Source of the DNA: Candidatus Brockarchaeota archaeon
GTDB taxonomy: Archaea > Thermoproteota > EX4484-205 > DTQO01
Reading direction: 5' to 3'
DNA length: 6,440 nucleotides
NCBI GenBank assembly: GCA_017601265.1
Contig: JAFNJA010000030.1
Location: forward strand, 1-6,440
Shown: positions 1 to 5,142 of the stretch, in pieces
How positions within the stretch are numbered: position 1 is the first letter of the stretch
How the letters are laid out: each line of letters begins with the position of its first letter
Notes under the pieces: model-generated
Seen by the model: the letters and a program-made list of their open reading frames with translations, nothing else
Database searches by the model: none
What the model was told of the DNA's origin: nothing
Program-made: the position numbers and the translations under genes

Positions 1-241
1 GGAAGCCGTACCCCTCGTGCCCGTCTGGAAGGGTGATGCCGAACTTCTCTATCCCAGGCAGCGTCGTCACGTTAGCCGCCTGCTCCAAAGTGGCGTCCTG
101 AGCCATTTTGGAAAGAAGGTCTTGGTCCGCGTAGATCACGGCCCTGACCCTCATCCCTGGCTTGTAAGTGGTCGGGATCTCCCAAACGACATCGCTTATC
201 TGCCTTATCTTTCCCTTGAACTTTTCCAACCCTGAAGACAT
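1..241 (-). CDS. rtcB: RNA-splicing ligase RtcB, N-terminal part (runs off the left edge)
   Basis: RtcB joins RNA ends carrying a 2',3'-cyclic phosphate or 3'-phosphate to 5'-OH ends, using GTP and Mn2+; in Archaea it completes tRNA splicing after intron removal. Translating the minus strand from the ATG at 241-239 gives 80 residues that match the RtcB N-terminus closely: VWEIPTTYKPGMRV near residue 19, then IYADQDLLSKMAQD, LEQAANVTTLPGIEKFGI, and PDGHEGYGF at the edge. The last motif is the conserved PDGHxGYGF segment just before the first metal-binding Asp and the catalytic-core Cys, both of which lie outside the window. In-frame sequence upstream of this ATG reaches a stop with no other usual start codon, so the start is well supported. 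No Shine-Dalgarno sequence precedes it, which suggests a short or absent leader. The gene is transcribed divergently from alaS. The truncation is only the window edge. Family assignment is from remembered motifs; I ran no search. Confidence 0.93.
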   Translation of the reverse strand, partial: MSSGLEKFKGKIRQISDVVWEIPTTYKPGMRVRAVIYADQDLLSKMAQDATLEQAANVTTLPGIEKFGITLPDGHEGYGF

Positions 242-273
242 GGACTTTCGGCATTCGGCTGTCCGACGAACCG

Positions 274-287
274 ATTTATGTCTTTAT
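274..287 (-). promoter_or_regulatory. Possible TATA box for rtcB
   Basis: On the minus strand this A/T-rich stretch reads ATAAAGACATAAAT, lying about 33-46 nt upstream of the rtcB ATG. That is compatible with an archaeal TATA box giving a leader of about 10 nt. The match to the consensus is weak and no clear purine-rich BRE precedes it. Confidence 0.35.
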
Positions 288-362
288 GGCGCGGCGCCTA
301 AAACCGTCCCATCGGCATTCCGATTCTATTCCTTCTTGCGCTAATAGAGGATGGATTTTTGA

Positions 363-378
363 CGAAAGGTTTTTTAGA
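363..378 (+). promoter_or_regulatory. Putative BRE/TATA promoter of alaS
   Basis: CGAAAGG followed by TTTTTTA looks like an archaeal purine-rich BRE plus TATA box. The T-rich core (370-376) is centred about 38 nt before the alaS ATG. Initiation 25-27 nt downstream would leave a leader of only about 12 nt, consistent with no Shine-Dalgarno sequence before the ATG. Confidence 0.5.
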
Positions 379-410
379 AGCGCGAAAAATCGTTCCCCGG
401 TCTACTCTTC

Positions 411-2171
411 ATGTGGACAGCGGCGGAATTGACTCGCAGGTTCCTCGAGTTCTTCAGGCTCAAGGACCACGCGATAATACCGTCCGCGCCCCTTATCCCC
501 GAGAACGATCCGACCGTGCTCTTCACGACCGCCGGCATGCACCCGCTCGTCCCGTTCCTGCTGGGGCAGCCGCACCCCCTCGGGAGGAGGCTGGCAAACA
601 TCCAAAAGTGCCTCAGGACGGACGACATAGACGAAGTCGGAGACGCAAACCACCACACGTTCTTCTTCATGCTCGGGAACTGGTCCCTGGGAGACTACTT
701 CAAGAGGGAAGCCATTAGCATGAGCTGGGAGTTTCTGACATCCAAGGAGTGGCTCGGGCTCGATCCCGAAAGGATCAGCGTCACGGTGTTCTCGGGCGAC
801 GAGGAGCATCCTCGAGATGAGGAATCGGCGAGCACCTGGATCTCGTTGGGAGTGCCGAGCGAAAGGGTATACTACAACCCGAAAAAGGACAACTGGTGGA
901 TAGCCCAATCGACCGGCCCTTGCGGTCCCGACACGGAGATGTTCTACGACACGGGAAAGCCGAAATGCGGGCCGGACTGCAAGCCGGGCTGCTCCTGCGG
1001 AAAGTACTTCGAGATATGGAACGACGTTTTCATGGAATACAACAGGACGGCTGACGGAAGGTACGAAAAACTCGTGCAGAAAAACGTTGACACCGGTATG
1101 GGGGTGGAGAGGACCGCCGCGATGCTCGAGGGCAAGGACAACGACTACGAAACGGAGCTCTTTGCCCCGGCCATGGATGAAATTATGAGGCTTTCAAAAA
1201 CGAAGGACATCAGGTCCCAGCGCATAGTCGCGGATCACCTGCGCGCGGCCGTTTTCGTGCTGGCTGACGAGGCGTGCATAGTGCCATCGAACGTGGAGCA
1301 CGGTTACGTGCTCAGGCGGCTCATCCGCCGAGCCATAAGGCACGGGAGGAGGCTCGGGATAGAAGGTCCATTCTGCAGCAAAATAGCTGAGAGGTTCGTC
1401 TCGATCTACGCCAAGGATTGGCCCGAGCTCGGAAAAAACGAAGATCGGATCTTCTCCGAGCTCGAGAAGGAGGAAAGGAGGTTTTCAAGGGTCTTGGAAA
1501 AGGGGCTTGTTGAATTCGAAAGGATATTGGCAAAGAACAAGACCGTGACGGCCAGGGACGCTTTCCTCTTGTACCAGTCCTTCGGTTTTCCTCTCGAGAT
1601 GACCGCCGAGCTCGCCACGGAGCACGGGGTCGTGATAGACCGATCGAGCTTCGAGGAGGAGTTTGCGCGCCACAGGGAGCTTTCGAGGATAGGAGCCAAG
1701 AGAAGGTTCATGTCGGGGCTCGCGGATCGGAACGAAAGGACCATCGCCCTGCACACGGCTACGCACCTTCTCCACGCGGCGCTACGCAAGGTTCTGGGTC
1801 CCGAGGTGAGGCAGAAAGGGTCGAACATCACGTCCGAGCGCCTGAGGTTCGATTTCTCGTGGCCTGAAAAATTATCGGAGGAGCAGGTGAAGCGAGTGGA
1901 GGATCTGGTGAACGCGCAGATCCGGCTTGGCGTGGAGGTTAAAAGGGAGGAGATGCCGCTCGAGGAAGCCCTTGAGCGGGGCGCGCTCGCGCTCTTCGAT
2001 GAGAGGTACAACCCGGAGAAGGTATCGGTCTACACGATCGGCGATTTCAGCAAGGAAGTGTGCGCAGGCCCTCACGTCCAGAACACCAAGGGGATGGGGA
2101 GATTCAGGATAATAAAGGAGGAGGCCGTTAGCTCTGGCATAAGGAGGATAAGGGCCATCCTCGAGAGATAG
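411..2171 (+). CDS. alaS: Alanyl-tRNA synthetase, short bacterial-type form lacking the C-Ala domain
   Basis: The enzyme charges tRNA-Ala with alanine in the cytosol and hydrolyses mischarged Ser/Gly-tRNA-Ala. The N-terminus (about residues 1-240) is a class II catalytic core with PLIPENDPTVLFTTAGMHPL, a motif-2 region around GDANHHTFFFMLGNWSLGDYF (78-97) and motif 3 near NVDTGMGVERT (225-235). A Cys cluster C186/C190/C194/C196 inside the core could bind zinc. A tRNA-recognition region with IVADHLRAAVFVLADE (272-287) follows. The editing domain has HTATH (H448, H452) and CAGPH (C551, H555), the four expected metal ligands. The protein stops at 586 aa, right after GIRRIRAI, whereas usual AlaRS is about 850-900 aa; the C-terminal C-Ala (DHHA1) domain is absent and no remnant follows. 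Motifs are of bacterial type rather than archaeal type and resemble CPR/DPANN short AlaRS as I remember them. The start matches the family N-terminus. Function is secure; origin by transfer is inference. Confidence 0.97.
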   Translation: MWTAAELTRRFLEFFRLKDHAIIPSAPLIPENDPTVLFTTAGMHPLVPFLLGQPHPLGRRLANIQKCLRTDDIDEVGDANHHTFFFMLGNWSLGDYFKREAISMSWEFLTSKEWLGLDPERISVTVFSGDEEHPRDEESASTWISLGVPSERVYYNPKKDNWWIAQSTGPCGPDTEMFYDTGKPKCGPDCKPGCSCGKYFEIWNDVFMEYNRTADGRYEKLVQKNVDTGMGVERTAAMLEGKDNDYETELFAPAMDEIMRLSKTKDIRSQRIVADHLRAAVFVLADEACIVPSNVEHGYVLRRLIRRAIRHGRRLGIEGPFCSKIAERFVSIYAKDWPELGKNEDRIFSELEKEERRFSRVLEKGLVEFERILAKNKTVTARDAFLLYQSFGFPLEMTAELATEHGVVIDRSSFEEEFARHRELSRIGAKRRFMSGLADRNERTIALHTATHLLHAALRKVLGPEVRQKGSNITSERLRFDFSWPEKLSEEQVKRVEDLVNAQIRLGVEVKREEMPLEEALERGALALFDERYNPEKVSVYTIGDFSKEVCAGPHVQNTKGMGRFRIIKEEAVSSGIRRIRAILER

Positions 2172-2348
2172 GCCGCATTCAAAGCAGAGGCGCTTGGCAG
2201 CGTAGATCTCGCCCTGCCCAAGACGATTGGCAAAAAAGAAACTTCAAAGAAGGTTCCGAAACCACCGATTCCTCCCTTGACGCACGAAACTGCCCATCCC
2301 CGGATTCAAACTCAAACGATGCCTTTTTAATGCCCAAAGGGTTGGTGC
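2172..2348. other. Intergenic spacer between alaS and the acetyltransferase gene
   Basis: This 177-bp spacer has no supportable gene or tRNA. It contains a small inverted repeat (GGTTCCGAAACC) near 2253-2264 and ends with a TATA-like element in front of the acetyltransferase gene. No T-rich terminator follows alaS directly, so read-through from alaS remains possible. Confidence 0.6.
2323..2332 (+). promoter_or_regulatory. Putative TATA box of the acetyltransferase gene
   Basis: CTTTTTAATG, preceded by the BRE-like CAAACGATG, is centred about 22 nt before the ATG at 2349. Initiation 25-27 nt downstream would fall at or just past that ATG, so the message would be leaderless or would use the in-frame TTG at 2373, which has AAAGGGG 10 nt upstream. 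Confidence 0.5.
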
Positions 2349-3170
2349 ATGCTTGAAAGGGGCTTCCGAGCGTTGGAATTTTCGATAAAATACGTCGATG
2401 AAAGTAAAGTAGACGACCTCTGCTTGTTATGCATACCTGCGCAAAATGCCAGCGATCCGGTTTTTGCAAGGGGGGTCGAGGAAAAAAGGAAATGGTCGAC
2501 GGAGATGTTGAGGAAGTTCAGATCGTTCGCCAAGCTTGCCTACGTGGGATCAAGCCCCGTCGGCCTCATACAATATGAACCTATCGTCGACGAGAGGGTC
2601 GTCAAAATCCACTGCATCTACGTTCCGGAAAGGACCCACTGGCGGAAGGGCATCGGTAAAAAGCTGCTGTGCAGCGTCATGGAAGACGCGAAGAATCCCC
2701 TGGCATGGTTTGGGAACGAGCCAGCGCTAGCCCTCGTGACCAGGACCTTCCCTGGCGAGAAACCGGGCCAGTGTCCGGCGCGCCTCTTCTTCACAAGGAT
2801 GGGATTCAGGCAGGTTGGCGAAGATCCCGATTTCCTCTACTATCCAATGAAGGAAGGCTTTGCGTATCGTCCAGTCGTGAGGAAAGAGGCCGAGTACGTG
2901 CCTCAAAGGGAGGATGAAGGGAAGGCGTTGATAATCTATGGCCCTTCCCCCTGCCCCTTCTCCTACGTTTTCCTAAAGAGGGCGGAGCAAGCCATAGTCG
3001 ACGTCGCCCCTAACATCACCATACGGTGGATAGACAAGTCTGAAGAACCGGAAGAGGTTATGAAACGTGGGAATGTGGAGGGGTGCATCGTCAACGCGAA
3101 ACTCATACGTTCCTTCGTGTTGGACAAGGATAGTTTCAAGAAAGAGGTCAGGGAAGCGATGAATCGGTGA
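2349..3170 (+). CDS. GNAT-family N-acetyltransferase fused to a C-terminal thioredoxin-like (YoaP-like) domain
   Basis: Residues ~10-170 form a GNAT fold that transfers an acetyl group from acetyl-CoA to an unknown amine. Visible signs are the strand pair AKLAYVGSSPVGLIQYEP (61-78), IHCIYVPE (87-94), the acetyl-CoA pyrophosphate loop in HWRKGIGKKLL (97-107, of the R-x-x-G-x-G type) and a late LFFTRMGF (146-153) where GNATs have F-Y-x-x-x-G-F. Residues ~190-273 form a second domain: a strand ALIIYGPSPCPFSYVFLKRAEQ (C202 in CPFS, at the start of a helix), IRWIDKSEEPEEVMKRG and GCIVNAKLIRSFVLDK. This resembles the thioredoxin-like C-terminal domain of YoaP-type acetyltransferases found in Archaea and Firmicutes. 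Only one Cys sits in the CxxC-like position, so a classical dithiol oxidoreductase is unlikely. The ATG at 2349 is the longest start; the TTG at 2373 gives an N-terminus closer to what I recall for the family. The substrate is unknown, and I infer no link to the archaellum genes, which face it convergently. Confidence 0.88.
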   Translation: MLERGFRALEFSIKYVDESKVDDLCLLCIPAQNASDPVFARGVEEKRKWSTEMLRKFRSFAKLAYVGSSPVGLIQYEPIVDERVVKIHCIYVPERTHWRKGIGKKLLCSVMEDAKNPLAWFGNEPALALVTRTFPGEKPGQCPARLFFTRMGFRQVGEDPDFLYYPMKEGFAYRPVVRKEAEYVPQREDEGKALIIYGPSPCPFSYVFLKRAEQAIVDVAPNITIRWIDKSEEPEEVMKRGNVEGCIVNAKLIRSFVLDKDSFKKEVREAMNR

Positions 3171-3191
3171 AGCTTCGGATCGCGTCTTGGC

Positions 3192-3211
3192 ATTGGAGCG
3201 GAGGCTCCGAT
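3192..3211 (+). terminator. Stem-loop after the acetyltransferase gene, possible 3'-end structure
   Basis: ATTGGAGC-ggag-GCTCCGAT forms an 8-bp stem (one G:T pair) with a 4-nt loop, beginning 21 nt after the stop codon. No T run follows, so it is not a classical terminator; it might protect the mRNA 3' end. Confidence 0.35.
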
Positions 3212-3273
3212 CTTGGGCTAGCGCAAGCCGTCCGGATCGTGCCTCCTTCGAAGGGGCTGCCATCGTGCCTTAT

Positions 3274-3305
3274 AAAAAACTCAATGCGAATTACCAACAC
3301 CTGAG
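3274..3305 (-). terminator. Possible terminator of the archaellum operon
   Basis: On the minus strand, about 75-105 nt past the arlH stop, CTCAG pairs with TTGAG (five pairs, one of them a wobble) across a loop of about 16 nt, and six T residues follow at once (3279-3274). Archaeal termination depends mainly on T-rich tracts, so the T6 is the stronger signal; the stem is weak. The same bases read as a TATA box on the other strand. Confidence 0.45.
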
Positions 3306-3381
3306 ACGGGCTGGAACGTCGTCCAACTCGACCGAACCGAACCCGCATCTGGAGCGGACTGTTAGCCTTTTATCCAGCGTT

Positions 3382-4107
3382 CTATGCCTTTACCGCAGTG
3401 TACGGCAAGACCTTTATGCCCATGTCGGGAACGACCTTGAAAGTAGCGGAATTGTCCGACGCCTTCGACGCCCCCCTCAGCTTCAGTATCTCGAGGCTCC
3501 TGACGATCTCGCTCGAGGGCAGGGTCTTTATTTTCATGAGGATGTGCCCGTCGCAGATTGACCTGATCCTTATCAGCTGGTTACCATCGAACGCGAACGG
3601 GTGAACCGTCACGACGACCGTACTTTTCCTTTCGTCGACGTAGTTCCTCAAGTTCGACAAGAAATTCAAGAGGTCTTCGGGGGACGACTTCGTAGCGAAA
3701 TAAGTCAACGAATCGAATATTATCACGTCGGCGGAACCCTTGTTTTTTATGAAGTTCGATATCACGGTCAAGAAGTAGCGCGCCATGCCCTCGTCCCAGT
3801 TCAACCCCTTGACGTGCAAGGCCGTTATCCTCAAATCCCCCCTTATGTAAGACGGGCCGACGTCCCAGGACAAACTCTCCATCTGGGAAACCAAAGCCGG
3901 AGCGGTCATCTCAGACGTGATGTACCTCACGGTGAAACCAGATTGCAGAGCCCCCCAAACTATGTCCTGGGCGAGGACGCTCTTCCCCGTATCGTTCTCC
4001 CCTTCCAGCAGGTTCATCGATGAGACCGGTATTCCCCCCATGATCCTGTCTAGCTCGTTGCTCGCCAGGTGGATGAGCTTGGGCTTGGATTCTAACGCTT
4101 GGCTCAA
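3382..4107 (-). CDS. arlH: Archaellum regulatory ATPase ArlH (FlaH)
   Basis: ArlH is a KaiC/RecA-like ATP-binding protein that sits on the cytosolic face of the archaellum motor, with the ATPase ArlI and membrane protein ArlJ, and regulates assembly and rotation. The 241-aa product has FlaH's usual length. It shows the start of the fold at SNELDRIMGGIPVSSMNLL, a Walker A GENDTGKS (36-43, K42), and a Walker B strand VIIFDSL (128-134, D132). As expected for ArlH, no clear catalytic Glu follows. The C-terminus FKVVPDMGIKVLPYTAVKA also fits. I chose the TTG at 4107-4105: it lies 11 nt after the arlF stop and follows GGTGG with 6-nt spacing, and family alignment begins just after it. The frame stays open further upstream, but those residues only shadow arlF. 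It is the last gene of the operon; no arlI or arlJ follows. Confidence 0.95.
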   Translation of the reverse strand: MSQALESKPKLIHLASNELDRIMGGIPVSSMNLLEGENDTGKSVLAQDIVWGALQSGFTVRYITSEMTAPALVSQMESLSWDVGPSYIRGDLRITALHVKGLNWDEGMARYFLTVISNFIKNKGSADVIIFDSLTYFATKSSPEDLLNFLSNLRNYVDERKSTVVVTVHPFAFDGNQLIRIRSICDGHILMKIKTLPSSEIVRSLEILKLRGASKASDNSATFKVVPDMGIKVLPYTAVKA

Positions 4108-4118
4108 TCGCCGCCACC

Positions 4119-4637
4119 CTATCCGAAAGTCCTGCTGCAAGCCCCTCCGTCCACGAGCGCAATTGAGAAGAACCAAAGGTCGTCGTCGATCGGAGACGAA
4201 GTGGTTATGAGCAACTCCAGCGTTTCGCCCGGGTCCCACATCCCAGTTTGAGAAGCCTCGTTGATCGGGTTCACCAACTCGCCTTCTCTGTTCCCAACCA
4301 ACACCCGGTTTACCCTCCACCTGCCGGAGCCGTTTCCCATCACAACCTTCTCCGTGACCTTGGTTCCGCCGGAGTAGTGAATTACGAAAACGTCGGATAA
4401 GTTAAGGTCCTCGAACTTGATCGATTTCGCCCCGTCCATCGTCACGTTCACCAAAAAAACGTGCGTCCCGTTCAAAATACCGGAACCGACCTTCGGAGTG
4501 GACTGCGCTGAGGCTCCCGGCCTTTCGACCCTGCAGGCAAGCAGATCGTTGATGTACAACTGCATCACCGCGTTAAACGACATGGTGAAGATGATGCCGA
4601 TCATGGCGGCAGCGAAGATCCCTCCGAACCCGCTCAT
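4119..4637 (-). CDS. arlF: Archaellum stator-like protein ArlF (FlaF)
   Basis: ArlF is a membrane-anchored protein whose outer domain contacts the S-layer and, with ArlG, holds the archaellum motor in place. This 172-aa product starts MSGFGGIFAAAMIGIIF and has one N-terminal membrane segment (about residues 5-29), then an outward beta-rich domain containing HVFLVNV, VFVIHYSG and DPGETLELLI (135-144). The last motif, like LNPGETLEI in the preceding gene, is typical of archaellin/FlaG/FlaF-type domains. Four N-glycosylation sequons occur (N56, N64, N79, N102) and two Cys (C35, C167). I preferred the ATG at 4637 to the GTG at 4649: GTGGGGG lies 5-6 nt before the ATG, directly after the arlG stop. 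It lies between arlG and arlH. Assignment as F rather than G rests on the N-terminal pattern (GF-x-x-IF) and on the other protein being a better ArlG; moderate certainty. Confidence 0.75.
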   Translation of the reverse strand: MSGFGGIFAAAMIGIIFTMSFNAVMQLYINDLLACRVERPGASAQSTPKVGSGILNGTHVFLVNVTMDGAKSIKFEDLNLSDVFVIHYSGGTKVTEKVVMGNGSGRWRVNRVLVGNREGELVNPINEASQTGMWDPGETLELLITTSSPIDDDLWFFSIALVDGGACSRTFG

Positions 4638-4649
4638 TTCTTCCCCCAC

Positions 4650-5123
4650 CTAAAGAGAAAACGAGTAGTCAGAACTCACCCCGTTGTGCGAAACCACTTT
4701 GAAATAGTAATCCCCGGATTCCAAGTCGTAATCAAGGTATATCGTGATCTCCAATGTTTCTCCAGGATTGAGGTTGGCACCGCCGCTCGGTATCGAGAAA
4801 ACCCAATTGGGGGTCGAAGTCTTGTTGTACGGGATGTATTCGTAACTACCCTTCGGACCGAAAAAGACGTCGAACCGTGGTATGTATCCGGAATATATCG
4901 AACTGGTCCCGACGTTCTTGACCCACACCTCGACCACGTCGTCGGCAATTTTTGCCGCGAACACGGTTTTCAAAGACGTCATGGCCGAGTCTCTCGCGTT
5001 CTGCGACGCGGCATTGAGGACGTTGTTCAATTGCGCCGTGTTTTGGAAATACGTGTTCGCTACGGTCGCGGCCGCTATGATGAGCGCGACGGTGTAGATC
5101 ATCTCCGTCATTTCGCTCCCCAT
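4650..5123 (-). CDS. arlG: Archaellum stator-like protein ArlG (FlaG)
   Basis: ArlG is thought to form a short periplasmic filament that, capped by ArlF, links the archaellum motor to the cell envelope. The 157-aa product has an N-terminal MGSEMTEMIYTVALIIAAATVA resembling the S-E-M-I-x-F-I-A-x-L-x-x-A-x-x-V-A pattern of FlaG, with one membrane segment at about 8-26. The remaining residues form a beta-rich outer domain with VVEVWVKNVGTSSI (63-76), NLNPGETLEITIYL (117-130) and YYFKVVSHNG (139-148). One sequon, N100-K-T, is present and there are no Cys. The ATG at 5123 follows GGAGGGGG by about 6 nt and sits 19 nt after the arlD stop. An ATG 4 nt upstream is in another frame. Placing G before F is the order known from Sulfolobus; euryarchaea usually have F before G. 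Confidence 0.75.
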   Translation of the reverse strand: MGSEMTEMIYTVALIIAAATVANTYFQNTAQLNNVLNAASQNARDSAMTSLKTVFAAKIADDVVEVWVKNVGTSSIYSGYIPRFDVFFGPKGSYEYIPYNKTSTPNWVFSIPSGGANLNPGETLEITIYLDYDLESGDYYFKVVSHNGVSSDYSFSL

Positions 5124-5142
5124 GCATTTCCCCCTCCCGCGC

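Larger units (their letters stand above)
242..410. other. Divergent intergenic region between rtcB and alaS
   Basis: This 169-bp spacer separates two divergent genes. It contains TATA-like elements for each direction (annotated separately) and, near its middle, a perfect short inverted repeat ATCGG-catt-CCGAT at 311-324. The 9-mer TCGGCATTC occurs at 248-256 and again at 312-320, the second copy forming part of the inverted repeat. I see no tRNA, no convincing small reading frame and no Shine-Dalgarno sequence in front of either start codon. Confidence 0.7.
3171..3381. other. Convergent intergenic region between the acetyltransferase gene and arlH
   Basis: This 211-bp region lies between 3' ends. 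It holds a stem-loop after the acetyltransferase stop and a hairpin with an adjoining T tract on the minus strand (both annotated). I looked for tRNA arms and C/D-box RNA motifs and found none convincing. The A-rich TTATAAAAAAC at 3270-3280 could also be read as a plus-strand TATA box, but no gene follows it. Confidence 0.6.

Noticed and set aside
402..908. A 168-codon open frame on the minus strand opposite alaS
   Set aside because: It lies antisense to the strongly conserved AlaRS catalytic core and has no recognisable features.
3270..3320. Plus-strand TATA box (TTATAAAAAAC) driving a small RNA in the convergent spacer
   Set aside because: No tRNA arms, C/D boxes or coding frame follow, and the same bases make a better T6 tract for minus-strand termination after arlH.
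3300..3375. A tRNA-like stretch with GGTTCGGTT on the minus strand
   Set aside because: The would-be T stem does not pair and no acceptor, D or anticodon arms can be built.
3601..4023. A 140-codon plus-strand frame opposite arlH
   Set aside because: It is a shadow of arlH, whose Walker motifs are plainly encoded on the minus strand.
4108..4320. N-terminal extension of arlH to a start at 4320
   Set aside because: The extra residues are an out-of-frame reading of arlF, show no ArlH motifs, and the TTG at 4107 has a Shine-Dalgarno sequence and gives the usual ArlH length.
4638..4649. GTG start for arlF four codons upstream
   Set aside because: It abuts the arlG stop and lies inside the Shine-Dalgarno sequence that serves the ATG at 4637; it cannot be fully excluded.
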